From NCBI GenBank assembly GCA_027579435.1, contig JANBPK010000850.1, positions 62,001 to 126,000 of the forward strand: a stretch of DNA of 64,000 nt. The letters run 5' to 3'. This document shows, one piece after another, positions 32,710 to 45,600 of the stretch. The notes under the pieces are model-generated. The model was not told where the DNA came from. It worked only from the letters and a program-made list of their open reading frames with translations, and ran no database searches. The position numbers and the translations under genes are program-made. This stretch comes from Candolleomyces eurysporus. Taxonomy: Eukaryota > Basidiomycota > Agaricomycetes > Agaricales > Psathyrellaceae. How positions within the stretch are numbered: the first letter of the stretch is position 1; each line of letters opens with the position of its first letter.

Positions 32710-33393
32710 ATGTCTTCGCTGGGTAAACGCCATCTATTTGGCGGAGCAATAACAGCCGAAACCGCGCTAGATCTCACCGATGTCTCGTGCGTTCTTCTAC
32801 ACCACATCCAGTTTCTCCGAACTTATTGGCATCCTCCGTCTCCCCTTGGTATAAAGCGATATTCGCCAAGTCCCAGACACCCAGGAAGTCTTTGTCTACC
32901 CGCGCTCAAACGCGAGCGTCATCGTTGAGATTTTGCAAAAGGTTGAACCTACCAAACACGATGAAATCGTCAGGTGAAAACTTATAATAAGGGTCTCTGT
33001 ACCCCGCAATCCTTGAGTACTAAAGTTTAGCCATGGCTTAGGTTCCACTTCGATTCTTTGGCCCATGACAACGATGCTCGCTCGTCAACCGTCACGGAAG
33101 TAACAGTTGTTCCGAACGATAGAGGGGGCAACGATAAAACACCCTCTGCCATCGTCTTGAAAGGCGAGCAACTAGTACCCAAATTCAACAAACGGACCCC
33201 AGATCGCGTCAAGATCCTCATGGCGGTCTTCCGGGTGCAAGACAAAAACATCGACGTCGTCGTGACTTTCAATATCCCAGTGGAAGCTGTAGATGGGGGC
33301 GCTCTGGCAGCAGAAGACGCTGCGAAGGTCGAATCAGACTTTGGAGCCCTCGTTAAATCCTTCCGCATCGTCGATTTTTCGCTGTTTGCTTGA
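32710..33393 (+). CDS. MOG1: Mog1, Ran-binding nuclear import factor
   Basis: Start MSSLGKRHLFGGAITAE, where LFGGAIT is the family signature. After an intron come FRQVPDTQEVFVYPRSNAS and VIVEILQKVEPTKHDEIV, then FHFDSLAHDNDARSS, VLKGEQLVPKF and VDVVVTFNIP-like segments. The end reads FRIVDFSLFA. Mog1 binds Ran and helps guanine nucleotide release during nuclear import. The protein would be about 190-200 aa, as usual. Two or three short introns. Confidence 0.88.
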
Positions 33394-34090
33394 TTGCGAA
33401 CGACAAGTATAGCCAATTGCCTATCTTCAGAAGGCCCTTGGTTATCCCGTGCTCCTCTGGGCCGATGCTCGTACAGTTTGGATAGTGTTCTGAAGATCAG
33501 ACTCGTGATACTTAATCGATCATCGGTTCGTCCTCTTGAATTGGCATTCCGCGATATTCATTCCAGAGTTATGCACGGTGATCGTCTTCTTGGGGAACGA
33601 AATTTGGAAAGGGGCTGAGTCACATTGGCTGGAACTCTCTTCCAAACAAAGCGCAAGCACAACGTCGCCGACCGAGTGGGCATGTTGTCCAGAACTCTCT
33701 TCTAAACAAAGCACAAATGCAAACCTCCAGGAGTGAGCATGTGCACTCCTCCGAGCCGGGAAACTCTGCTCCCTTCATGAGTCAAACTACAACAGTTCTT
33801 CTTCATGATTTTGTGAGTTGGATGACACACTCGGACTCACTCAGACGGAAACAGACCTTAGTCAATCTACTCTCTATCCGAGCCTATCGCCTACGATTTT
33901 CAAGATCCCTTGGATATGTCATCAAGATATCGATACAGTTTTGAGTATTCATAGCATGAGATTGGGGTACACACAAAAAGGTGGTGCATAATGGAAGTGG
34001 AACGTGTAAGGGAAAGCGAATACAAAAACAGCAAGCAAAGAGGAAAAGACTACGACGACAAAACCCGAAGGGGCGAGGCACACACTCTAT
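33394..34090. other. Intergenic with a short direct repeat
   Basis: No gene is supported. A roughly 25-bp direct repeat ('gaactctcttc(c/t)aaacaaagc(g/a)caa') occurs at about 33632-33656 and 33692-33715. The rest is 3' flank of MOG1 and of the minus-strand coiled-coil gene. Confidence 0.5.
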
Positions 34091-35878
34091 TTACCCACCG
34101 GTGCCATCCAACTCTTCCTCCGCCTCGGGCTCTTCCACGATTCGGTCCCTCACCCCTGATGTATGAGATTCGGCAGCTGCTTTTGCTTCCTTTTTGCGCT
34201 TTGCAGATTCCTTGAGCTTTTCCCAGCGTTCACGGAATTTGGTGATCATCAATTTCTGTGTAAGTGTAATAACCATAACCGCAAGTGTAAGCATGTCGTG
34301 TAAGTGGAGAGAAGAACACATGGTGACGGTAAGAGCGATTACGAACGTTTTTCTCGTTCTCGGCACGTACTGCCCGCAGTTCAGCTTCGAGTTCTTGGAT
34401 CCTGCGGCTGTATTGCGCCTCTCTGCCTGTATTCAATGATGGCATTGGAGCAGGCGGTTTGGTAAAGTTCAACAAATTGACATCTCCCCCTGGACCTCGG
34501 GGTAACAGACCCGAGGCGCTGATAGCCTTCTGGGCCTATGCAACAATGCAACAACAAGGGAATAGTTAGTTAGACGATATGATTCGGATCGGGGGATGAA
34601 TGTTTCCGCGCCGATGTGGAATTTGGAGCCCAGAAAGAAAGACACATACTTCAAAGATGCTGTTTCGGAGTTGCATATCTTGGTCCTTCCGTAACCGCAG
34701 CACTTGCTCTGTTGCTGCGAGTTTTTCCTTCATTGCCGCCATTTCGGCTTTAAGTTGAACGTTCTCTTTTCGGAGGGTGGCAGGGCTCGCGTCCGATCCT
34801 GACGGTATTAAGCAGAATGAACCCGAAAGATCACTGCCTAGACCATTTCCTTTCAGTTTCCTCTGCGTTTCATCTGACTCGATGGTGAAGTAGATTAACG
34901 TACCTGCTTCAAGGAAATCGTCGTCATCTTCGAAATCGTCGTCCTGGAATGATGAAGAGGTGGATTCCTTCCGCGATGGTCCAGGTCCAGCTTTCTGCCT
35001 GCCTGAAGACGATGATTTGGATTTGGTGCGTTCACGATTGATCCCCATTTTCCTCGTCCATTTGGACAACATGTGCTCATCGTTATCAGTATCACTGCTG
35101 AGACTAGAGTCTCTTCTGAGCGGTGTGGAAGGAGGGTATGTCTGGGACCCGGACGGGTCTTCTGAGGGTATTGTTTCGTTCCCCAGAGGCGCTGTGGCGA
35201 ATGCAACGGGTTGAGAGAGGTTGTCTAGCATTCCCTGCATAGCATTCCAAAATTGGTTGAATGCATCACCCGGGTCTGACTGTAAGAGATTTTTAACAGC
35301 ATCAGCTACTGTTCATTGATGAAATATTAGGGTAGCCGAAAGGCTTACGCGTTGTCCGCCTAGGACCATGAATGATTCGTCGACGGTGTTTTGAGAGTCT
35401 GTCATCGGCCGTGGATACTGTTGCATTGAATGCGGAGTGTTGGCGTTACTTTGCAAGCTGGAAGGAGGGGCATGCGGGTTCTGTCTTGACTGAGTGGCGG
35501 TGGGGTGATCAGGTTTCTGAGGAAGGTTGGGGTCTTTGCCTTCGCCCTTCAGTTTCTCGATTCGTTTATGCAGGTCATCTCGCTCCTTGCAGTGCTTGTT
35601 GTAAAGCAATCTCAGTGTTCTCTTGGCCTGAACCGAAAGAAATGAGAAGAGGGTAAGGAAAATGGACAGGGAAAAGCTGCGTACCGATTCATCATGACTG
35701 CGGTCGATAGCCGCCAGGAGAGCTTCAGAGGCTTTGTCGTGTTCTTCGGCTGCTAGCACTATCAGACCACGAGCTGCGTACTCCTCTGCAGAGGCTGCGT
35801 GCTGGTTAGCCTTGAAAACGGGCATCAGGAGATGCGTTGAAGCGTCATTAAGCACGACCTTACAGTGTTCATTGGCAT
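34091..35878 (-). CDS. MIT-domain and coiled-coil protein, possibly Atg38/NRBF2-like
   Basis: A tiny first exon (MPMNT, 35864-35878) joins through a roughly 53-nt intron to an MIT-like helical hairpin: ANQHAASAEEYAARGLIVLA, EEHDKASEALLAAIDRS, then AKRTLRLLYNKHCKERDDLH. A long Ser/Pro-rich middle contains FNQFWNAMQGMLDNL and an acidic run. A coiled coil (LRKENVQLKAEMAAMKEKLA) and RRIQELEAELRAVRAENEKN come next, and it ends with KFRERWEKLKESAKRKKE and EEPEAEEELDGTGG. An N-terminal MIT followed by coiled coil resembles Atg38/NRBF2, a regulator of the autophagy PI3-kinase complex, but this is inference. Without the first intron there is no upstream ATG in frame. Confidence 0.6.
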
Positions 35879-36458
35879 TTCAATTTTAGGCGGCATTCTG
35901 CAAGCCTAGAATGCAAATGTGGGGGCTATGGGATTCAAAGTGTTATTTCGCTCTCCAGGAACAAGATTCGCAAGAAAAGGGCGGCCTAAATGGTGTAGAA
36001 TGGGCAAGATATGTGATTCTGGTGGTGGTCGAGATCAGACGCTTGGAGCTTGGCGAGATCATTTCACAGCAGCCAGAACCGGCTATTTATAGACACGCCT
36101 GGGTAAGAGACACAAAATCGGAGGTTTTGGGGTCGTATGCATAGAACCTGAGCCTCACCGAGCCACAGAAATAATCTCTGTAAATACAAGCATTTTTTGA
36201 GAGCAAGAAATAGCACAGACGGACTCGTCGGAGGATAGGACTAAAGCAACCGTCCGCCTGCACCGCCCTTTGTGACGGGGCGTGACAGTGACATGAGCGG
36301 CGGTTGGGCCTGAAACCGCTCTCTTCTCCAACAGCCGTGACCATTGCCAACGGGCTGCGCTTCCGTTTGCTCGTTGAACGACCTCAGAGCGCATTTATTT
36401 CATCCTCTTGACCCCCTGGTTTCCTGCTTTCTCGACCCTGAGGTAGTTTACGTCCCCA
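35879..36458. promoter_or_regulatory. Divergent promoter region before RSP5
   Basis: 580 bp between outward-facing starts of the MIT protein and RSP5, with no supported coding sequence. It probably holds the promoters and 5' untranslated regions of both. Confidence 0.45.
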
Positions 36459-39400
36459 ATGCCTCCTCCGACCGGCGATCTGTAAGCTATATCCCTCCTA
36501 TCATCCCTGAGCGCTCACCTCATTTCCTATCTTCATAGAACAAAGAAGATTCGCATTACCGGTGTGTATACTCTACAATAGCTAGGTGCTTTCAACTCAA
36601 GCGGGTGTCTCCAGTCGTCGCTGCAGACGGTCTATCAAAGCGTGATGTATTCAGGTTGCCCGATCCCTTCGCTGTCATCACTGTCGACGCAGAACAAACC
36701 CATACCACAAGCGTGATCAAGAAGACGTTGAACCCGTACTGGAATGAGAGCTTCGACATGTGAGTAATTCGTGTGGTTGTCATGGGGCCTTTCTTATTTA
36801 AATAATCCCAGTACTGTGAAGGACTCTTCCGTAGTTGCCGTCCAAATTTTCGATCAACGCAAATTCAAGCGGAAGGATCAGGGCTTTCTGGGTGTCGTGA
36901 ATGTTCGGGTCAGCGATGTATTGGATTTGGAGCTCGGCGGGCATGGTGAGCATAGTGCTTGAACAGGTCGTCATAGAATGCCAAGACTAATCCACTGCTA
37001 GAAATGTTGACTCTGGATCTGAAGAGATCCAACGACAATCTCATTGTCCATGGAAAACTCATCATCTATCTCTCAACCAATATCACCCAACCCATAGCGA
37101 ACCCTGGGCCCTCTCAGATTTCAAGCTTGTCCACTGCTTTAGCGGATATGGGCATCAGCAACTCTGCCGCAGCCAGCTCATCGAACCTACCGGCACAAGT
37201 GTCATCCAGCAACTTGTCCCGTGCACCGAGTGCTACAGCGAGTGCAGCAGAGTCTCCAACAAACGCTCAAGCAACTACCACCGCGTCCGGCGCCGCAACC
37301 TCTTCGGTGGCAGCGGATGATCAACCCCAGACAGAAGCTTCTACTGCCGCGTCTCCCTCGGGGACATCTGCAACACCGGGTCCTACAGCCTCGGCCACTG
37401 CGGGCGCTCCAGCTGCAGCGTCAACAATCACAGGGACCACGACATCCAGTGCTCAACAAGCAGCCTCAGCCCAGGCACGAGCAAACTTCAACCCCAACGT
37501 TGACCAGTTCGGCCCTCTTCCTGGAGGTTGGGAACGCCGCCTTGACCCTCTTGGGCGGACATACTATGTCGATCACAACACTCGCACCACCACATGGAAC
37601 CGTCCTTCTGCAAGCGCTGCTGTGAACACCAGCACCCAAGATAGTGAAACCACTGCTGCCCGAGACCAACATGCAAGACGTCTGTTGGCAGACGATCTAC
37701 TGGAAGCTGCCTCGAACACAGCGTCCTCGTCTGTTACCCCAGCACAACCGCAGCCGGCTGATGCTATTCCTCAGCACACAGCTACGACAGCTGGCTCTGG
37801 AAGTCTACCTCATGGATGGGAAGAGCGATATACTCCTGAAGGTCGCCCATACTATGTCGACCACAACACCCGAACGACCACATGGGTGGACCCGCGACGA
37901 CAGACGATTATTCGTGTCATGGGACCCAATGGACAAGGATCTTCACTCCAGCCACAGACTATCTCACAGCTTGGACCTTTGCCTTCCGGATGGGAAATGC
38001 GTCTCACCTCAACGGCTCGCGTCTATTTCGTCGACCACAACACCAAGACGACAACTTGGGACGATCCTCGACTTCCTTCGTCGCTTGATGCCAATGTTCC
38101 TCAGTACAAGCGCGATTTCAGGAGGAAACTCATCTACTTCCGAAGTCAACCTGCGATGCGTGCTCAACCTGGTAACTGCCAGATAAAGATCAGACGTAAC
38201 CATATCTTCGAAGACAGTTACGCTGAGATTATGCGTCAAACCCCCAATGACCTCAAAAAGCGTCTCATGATCAAGTTCGATGGAGAGGATGGTTTGGATT
38301 ATGGTGGTCTCTCCCGGTACGTGTTATTCTCCTCGTTCCATCTATACAATACTGAACCACAGATACCTCCAGTGAATTCTTCTTCCTGCTCTCACACGAG
38401 ATGTTCAACCCCTTCTACTGTCTGTTCGAATACTCGGCACACGACAACTATACCCTCCAAATCAACCCCGCGTCGGGTGTCAACCCAGAGCATCTCAATT
38501 ACTTCAAGTTTATTGGCCGCTGCCTTGGATTGGGCATCTTCCATCGTCGATTCTTGGATGCTTACTTCATCGTTAGCTTCTACAAGATGATTCTTGGGAA
38601 GAAGGTGACATTATCCGACTTGGAGAGTGTAGATGCGGAGCTTCATCGAGGTTTGACCTGGATGCTGTACGTTGCCGTTCCGTTTCTCTAACTCTGCTGG
38701 CACCTAAACTGACTGACTACTGTTCGTCGTCGTCTAGGGAAAACGATATCACCGATATTATCGATGAGACCTTTACCACTACTGAAGAGCGTTTCGGCGA
38801 GATGGTAACCATCGAATTGAAGCCCGCGGGTGGGGATTTCCCTGTCACCGAAGAGAACAAAAAGGAATATGTCGATTGTGTGGTGGAGTACCGAATTTCG
38901 AAGCGGGTGAAGGAGCAGTTCGACGCGTTCATGAGTGGATTCAGCGAGTTGATTCCTCATGATTTGGTTACCGTCTTTGACGAAAGGGAGTTGGAGCTCC
39001 TGATCGGAGGCATGTCGGAGATCGATGTGTACGTCCTGTTTCCTCTTTTTTCTTATCTTTTTATTTCCATTTGTCTCTTGCTATGCATTTCACCCCAACT
39101 CCAACCTCTTGGCTTTTTCGCGGTCATTGATTGGGTACTGACTCCACTTCCGATCTTTCTCCCTAATCAAACAGCGACGACTGGACCAAGTTCACGGATT
39201 ACCGAGGATATGAAGTCAACGACGAGGTCATTCAATGGTTCTGGAAGTGCGTCCGTTCTTGGCCGCCAGAACGCAAGTCACGTTTGCTGCAATTCGCTAC
39301 TGGGACTTCGCGTATTCCCGTCAATGGATTCAAGGACCTTCAAGGCTCTGATGGACCGAGACGATTCACAATCGAAAAGAGCGGAGACCCGTCGCAGCTG

Positions 39401-39596
39401 CCCAAGAGTCATACATGCTTTAACAGGATTGATTTGCCGCCGTATAAGGATTACGCGACGTTGGAGGCGAAGTTGACGCTTGCTGTTGAGTGCGTAGTCT
39501 TCCGTTTCTGTTGGAATATCTGTTGGTGGGTTTTGTTGCTGACTCAAATTGTGTTTTTTGTTTCATAGGGAGACCGTCGGATTCGGACAAGAGTAA
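36459..39596 (+). CDS. RSP5: Rsp5/Nedd4-family HECT E3 ubiquitin ligase
   Basis: Start [15 protein letters not shown], the beginning of a C2 domain ([46 protein letters not shown]). A Ser/Thr/Ala-rich linker carries three WW domains: [40 protein letters not shown] and [20 protein letters not shown], each ending TTTW(N/V/D)xP. The HECT domain includes [34 protein letters not shown], the active-site region [16 protein letters not shown] with the catalytic Cys, and the C-terminus EETVGFGQE. This is the full C2-WW3-HECT layout. It ubiquitinates membrane transporters and many other targets through PPxY adaptors. Seven or more introns, mostly in the HECT part. Confidence 0.95.
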
Positions 39597-40447
39597 AGAA
39601 AAAGCTGCTTTACTTCTTTTTCTCCCAGTTCTGGATTTCATCGTCGTGCATCCGGTGCCTCGGTTTTTTTATTATTGCTATTGCTATCATCGTCGCTACC
39701 TCGAAAAAGAAAAAGATTAGCTCTCGGTATTATGCAACCCCCTCCCTCTTAATTTGCTTTCAAGATACACTGCTTCCCTTTATTCCTGTTCGTTCCCCCT
39801 TCCCTTTCTTCTGCTCGAGCACAGGCAGACGATCAAGACTTTCGGCCCCTACCTACTCTGGCTACGTCTATACAATATATCTCTTTTCCTATTTTTTGAT
39901 TGTTTTCTCCGTTTTCCCTCTGTTCGTGGATCTTTCTACAGCTGCGGTACATTTAGTATACAGCTTTGTTGTACTACCAACAACTCTCAATATATCCTCC
40001 GACATTCTACGTTTTTCCAGGGATGTGGGGAAGAGTCTGCCTACGCAGTAGACATTCTCAACCACCAGCCGGTGAAAGAATTTATTTAAATTACTTATTA
40101 CTACCTCATGCATAATGCATAGATGTCTAAGCGTAGCAAAAAGGGAGAGATACTAGAAAGACTACGGACTCGTATAACGGACGGATATGTACACAGAGTG
40201 GCTGGTATAAGACTCAGAGCATCAAGAGCATGAGTGAGGCGACATAGAGAGTGAAACCCTGGCGTTACGGAAGGCGAAAGAGAAGAACAGTATGTATGGA
40301 TACAGTACAGTGAAAGCACATATTAGAAGGGCTGACCAGGAGGAGGAGACACAGGCCGAATTGGATAATTTATAGTGCAAGTTGCGGTGGTGGTGATGTA
40401 TGTAGTGAGATGAATTGTCCGTGATGGACGTCGTCAATGCATCATAC
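39597..40447. other. Intergenic between convergent genes
   Basis: T-rich 3' flank of RSP5 followed by the 3' flank of ABD1. No gene or structured RNA is recognised. Confidence 0.5.
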
Positions 40448-42538
40448 TCATCGCTTTTCAAAGGCGAAGGCAATATAAATATCTGCGTTCATGAAAACGA
40501 AAGGTCAGATAAATGAACGTGTGTTCGGAGAGGTAAAGGAAGAGACGTACTAGCAGCCTCCCATTCATCTTCGCTCATGCTACTTTCTCCATCAGCGTTG
40601 ATAACTTTCATCCGGATCATGAGTTGTCGGAACTCCTCTTTATTCTGGTGCTCGTCGAAGACCTGGTGGAATTCTTCCTTGTATGTTGGGTGTAGACCGT
40701 ATTCAGCCGCCAATCTAAAAGAAGGGAACGAAAGCTTCCGTCAGAGACTTAGTCAGTGGGCAACAAGTTGTATGGAGCGTACTCGACGAAATTGTCCCAG
40801 TGTACGACATACTCTGGGACGTCTTCCACGGCGTCTTTGAGGAAGAACCAGTATTTGTGCCCAAATATAGGCCTAGGTTCTCGTTGTTCAAAGCGAATTT
40901 GGTAGACATTGTTGCCAAAGGTAAGGTCATCTGTGTCAGGTGGAAGAGCGTCGAGCTCTTGCCTTGAAGAAAGGTATGTAATCAGCAAAATTTGAACCAG
41001 AAGCAAAGGGAAATCACGCAGGATACACACATAAGCAGCTCAGAATTAGGAATCGTTCCAATGAATACACCTCCAGGCCTCAAATACCGACTGACATTAT
41101 CCAGCATCGTGCGTGTTTTTTCGAGGGTTTCAAAGGCATAGTGCATACAAAACTGCATCGATACAACATCAAACGGTGTTGACAGTTTTGCAGGCGAGAA
41201 TGCTTTTGCTAGGGGCTCGGTGTAACAATCTAGCGCGGCAAACGATGCGTCAAACCTTGAGGAGTCCATTGATTGATATCGGCTGCGGGCCTGGCCGACT
41301 GAAACGTCCGCGATATCTATCATAATGCATGTATATGTCATTAATACTCCTCGGAGTCTTGAAGGAGAAAGTGAAAAGACGCACCGACGCATAACAGTTC
41401 CCTGATTCTGGCTTTTGACCATTTCGTTATGTCTCCACCCTTCCCACAGCCCATGTCCAGCACTTTGCCACGTCCTCCGCCCCGCCTGCCTTGCCCATAG
41501 CTTGTAACATTGCTCTTCTGCAGTACCGGATGTGCGAAGCGGGTTATCAACACAGACTTGACCCAGTTATTGAAGCTCTTGAGGCCGATGATAGGAGATT
41601 CCTGGCGTTGCACGACGCCAACGTCCGGGCGCGAGTTGTCTGAGAACAGGAAAAGGGTGGGATGTAAGGACGCTGACTGGATTGGGGTCTTGAATAGAGA
41701 GAAACGTACAATGCTCAACGACTACTTTGACATCCTGCCTCTTTGCGGGAGGAAACGAAGCCTCCTCACTCCCACTTCTCTTTCGCCTCCCAAGAATGGC
41801 ACCCAAACGCCTTGTACCTTGCCCCTGGAAAGTCCTAAACGACTCAATTTCTTTCTGGGACAAGGGAATAAGCACAGAACCGGGCGGTGAGATTCGTTTT
41901 GTCGGTCGATAAGGGATATTGCTGGTGACAAAGGTGTTCGTTGGGCGTCTCGAGAATCCGGAATTCATTTCAGGTGGACCAGGAACGAGATCAGGGGGAC
42001 CAGGAACACAATCAGGTGGACCAGGAATAGCACTTGATCCTGGCGGAGGTGTATGGGGTGGCGGCATAGACGGTGAAGATGTTCGAGTGTGTCGTCCGGG
42101 GGCACCGCTTCGCCCACCGGCTTGTCTGTGTGTTGTCGAGCTCGAGGATGACGACGACGGTCTCTGATAGTCGAACTGCTGACTGTTGTTACTGTACACC
42201 GTCGGAGACGGGGTTGATTCCTGCGCAGGACTGGGGTAGGGTGGCAGCTGACTATGACTCGAAGATGCGGATCGCGAACTCGCGTATCTACGGCCCAAAG
42301 GCTCCGACGACGCGAGCTTGTTGTCTTCTATGGCATGATGAGAGAAGGAGGAGGCCCTGCTGCTGTTGGATGGCGCCGTTGGTGCTGGCAGCCCCGAGGG
42401 TTCCGAGTTGAGGAGGACGGAGAGGTCGGTGGCACGTCTGGACAGCGAGGGCGAGGCGAGCGGGGAGATGAGCGAAGGATTGTGAGTCTCGACGGGGGAA
42501 TTAAGGACAGCATCGCGAACAGGATCAAAGGCTGGCAT
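40448..42538 (-). CDS. ABD1: mRNA cap guanine-N7 methyltransferase (Abd1)
   Basis: Adds the N7 methyl group to the guanine cap of nuclear mRNA. Start MPAFDPVRDAVLNSPVETHN. The disordered N-terminal third contains PGPPDxVPGPP repeats and [14 protein letters not shown]. Then come [39 protein letters not shown], a Gly/Arg patch, [20 protein letters not shown] (SAM motif), [87 protein letters not shown] and the end [16 protein letters not shown]. All motifs of the family are present, so this is taken as the working copy. The stop codon of the aminopeptidase upstream (42607) is only 68 bp from this start. Its partial paralogue lies at 512-2400. Confidence 0.93.
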
Positions 42539-42606
42539 TTTTATATGTCGAAAACATGGAGAAACCGCAAATCTCTCTATCCTACGACTGCTATGCGATT
42601 ATGTAA

Positions 42607-45600
42607 TCATTGCCGACGCTCCCACTCGCCCAGCCACGCCTCCAGCTCCGTCGTGGACCTTTTAATATACGCAATCTTCGCCCGGATAGCGTCCAGGGTC
42701 TGGTTCAGCGACTGGTTGTACTTGGACGTGTCCTTGTCCTTGAAAAAGTCTTCCATGCTCTGCAGATCCTTCTGAGTCGACAAAAAGTTCATCGAGTACT
42801 CCACCAAGTATTGCATCGTAAAGTTGCCTTCAAAACGTTTGAAGAGCTGAATACCAAATTAGACCAGCTACGTGGCAGGGAAAACTTCAAGTCAGCCGTA
42901 CCTCGGTGTAGTGGTCTTGGAGATACTCGAACAACAGTCTTCGCGTCTTGAAGTTGGCAGCTAGGCCAGCAAAGTAGTACGTGATGTCCTGATCTCTCGC
43001 TTTGGTCGAGATAGCGTCAAAGGTCCTCTTAATCAGCACCGAGTCTTGTGCATTACCGACCGCAATCCTGGTTGATGTTCAAACATCAGTAAATTTCCCT
43101 ACACGGAGGAAGAAGCACTAACATGGCAGCGATCTTCTGCGTAGGAGTCTTTGGCTTGTCATGAACTCGAAGTATGGCATCATACTCGGCTTCACCACCG
43201 TACTTGACAGCGGTCGAGAAAATGACCTGCTGCAAGTCGGCAGGAATCTGAGAGTCATCCCCGGTCTTGGCGAAGTGGTCAAAGCGGCTCTTCAACTCAT
43301 CGAGCACCCTGTGAACAATGGCGAGGTCAGAAGATAATCGCTGAGGATTCGCAGACTGCCTACTTAGGTTCTTTACCACCAGCAGCTTGGGTGATAGCAA
43401 GTTTGCGGAGGAGTTTGACGTCCCTGGAGTCGGATTCGTTGAACTCGTAACCCAATCTATCGACGATGGGAGTGAAGAGGCTCTGTGACGCATTCAATAA
43501 AAGAATGAGCCAACAGGAAGACAGGAACCTACTCGACGGAAGGCATTCAACTTGTCAACAACCTCAGGATTCTCCCACCAGATCGACACAAGACCGCTGA
43601 TACTGTCACCAATACCGTCCCAAACCAGATCTAAGAGGAGTGTGAATACTGGCTGATACAACAGGAAAGAGCTTTGTCTAAACGTACATTCAGTCTCACC
43701 CTTGAGCTTGTCGACGACAGTCAACGCGCTGCTCAACTGAGCCAGACCAGCCTTGGACAGTGCCAAAACATCATAAACCAGTCCCACCCGATCATTCACA
43801 CCGAAAACAGAGTCCTTCTTCGAGGCCTCTTCAGCGATCTTGATCAACCGCTCCGGGGTGTAGAGGACGCGGTCTGTAGAACACTCATTTTAGTGGGAAC
43901 CGAAAAGCTNGGGGGGTAAGGGCAAAACAAGGCTTACAGACGCCGACGGTGCTTGCGTTTAATTTAAACGGCTTGGTTGTATCAATGGGGAAAACACGTT
44001 CTCGCTCCTGAAGAATCGCCGTCTTGTCCACGCTGAATTTCCCTCCGTCTTGAGCGGAAAGAATGAACAATGGGATATTCCTAGTAGATAAATTGGGGAA
44101 GGGGCGCAATAAAACCATTCGTCGTTAGCTTACACTTTTCGGGGGTGGACGCCAATGAATAAGGAATTGTGGCGCAAGGACCAATGGAAGAGGCAGACAA
44201 TGGAAAGAACAGTGAGCTCACCAGATAGTCTCGTCGTCCTTGGGCTCGGCAGCGCCGCTTTCCAAGAACCTATTTTGACGGACACAAATTCCTTTTCCCT
44301 CTTCGGTCACAGTAAGATAGGGGAAACCAATCTAGTCAAACAAACGAAAAATCGTTCGTCAATCAAAGCTCTCGGCGGCTTGCATCTGCTTTACAGAAAA
44401 CGCACCTTGGCGATCCAGTTCTCCATCAACTCCGTGATGTTCAATCCAGTTGCAGCGCTGATTCCCTCCCACAGATCGTGAGTCTTACTGTTTGCAAACA
44501 GCTTCTTCTTGAGATAGAGGGAGACTCCCTTCNAAAAAACGTTCTTCACCAACATAGTTGGAAAGCATGCGAAGGACTAAATCGAGTGGTAAGCGGAAGT
44601 ACATTTCATCACAACGCGGAATTCATTTTTACCTGAAGCAGCTTTGGAGTAAGAGAGATCATCGAAGATCTTAGAAGAGGTCAGCCTGTGGAAGCGATAC
44701 TGGTCGGGGCCGCTAAAGTGCGCGTACATACCTGATTGATATGGTTAGCGTCTGGGCATTCGACCTCAATTGGGTGGGAAGACAGCTTCCCGTCCAAGGC
44801 AAGAGCACGATTGAGATGGTCTGAGATGAACTCCGAGTCCACGCGCCATTCTGGGAAGATCCTGGAGAGCAGAGTAGTTAAGCCCTAGTACGCGGATACA
44901 TTCGAGAGGACGACTTGCTTGTCTAAAATAGTAGCGGATGAGAATTTCAACCACTCAAATGAACGAAGACACCCTACCTGGAATAATGACTTCACCCATC
45001 TGACCGCAACAACGTTAACTGACGGGCAAAATTATGCGATACAAAAAAGGCGCACCAAAGTCGCGAAGCCTATTTTGCCTCACAATCAGCGGGGTATCGC
45101 ATGGTGGATGTCAAATAGACGCACCTTCGTTGAGGTAAAGATAGTTCCACCATTCCATGGTTGTGATATTTCCAAACCTGGAAATTTCCGTCTGAGAAGC
45201 GAGAAACGAGACAAAGGCTTCAATGAGATGACATACCACATGTGAGCAACCTCATGGCTCTGGACAGTCGCAACGCGCTTCTTAGAGTGCTGGTCCGCCC
45301 GCTCAGGGTCCAAAAGGAAAACACTGGTTCGTCCAGTGATAAGACCCCAGTTTTCCATAGCGCCTAGCTAGAAGTTAGGGTGAGTCCTCAGGAAGGGGTA
45401 AGAAACGCAGGTACCTGCATCGAAATCATGTGCCACAAGCGTATCAAGCTTGGGAAGAGGATATTCGACGTTGAAGATTTTCTCGTAGAGAGGTAGAGCA
45501 GCAGCCTTGATGTCTAAAGCAAATTGTGCCTGGTGGATCACATCCGAGGTCGCTGAATAGCGGAACAACATTAGAACGAAGGCTTTCTAAGAAGCAAAGA

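Noticed and set aside
33632..33715. Two-copy 25-bp direct repeat as a mobile-element footprint
   Set aside because: Only two imperfect copies 60 bp apart in a 3' flank, with nothing between them that resembles an element.
45587..45589. Apparent in-frame TAG in aminopeptidase copy A
   Set aside because: It lies in a 60-nt GT..AG intron (gtcagtatga..ctattcag); splicing gives IYATSDVIHQAQ, the expected family sequence, and copy B has the same intron.
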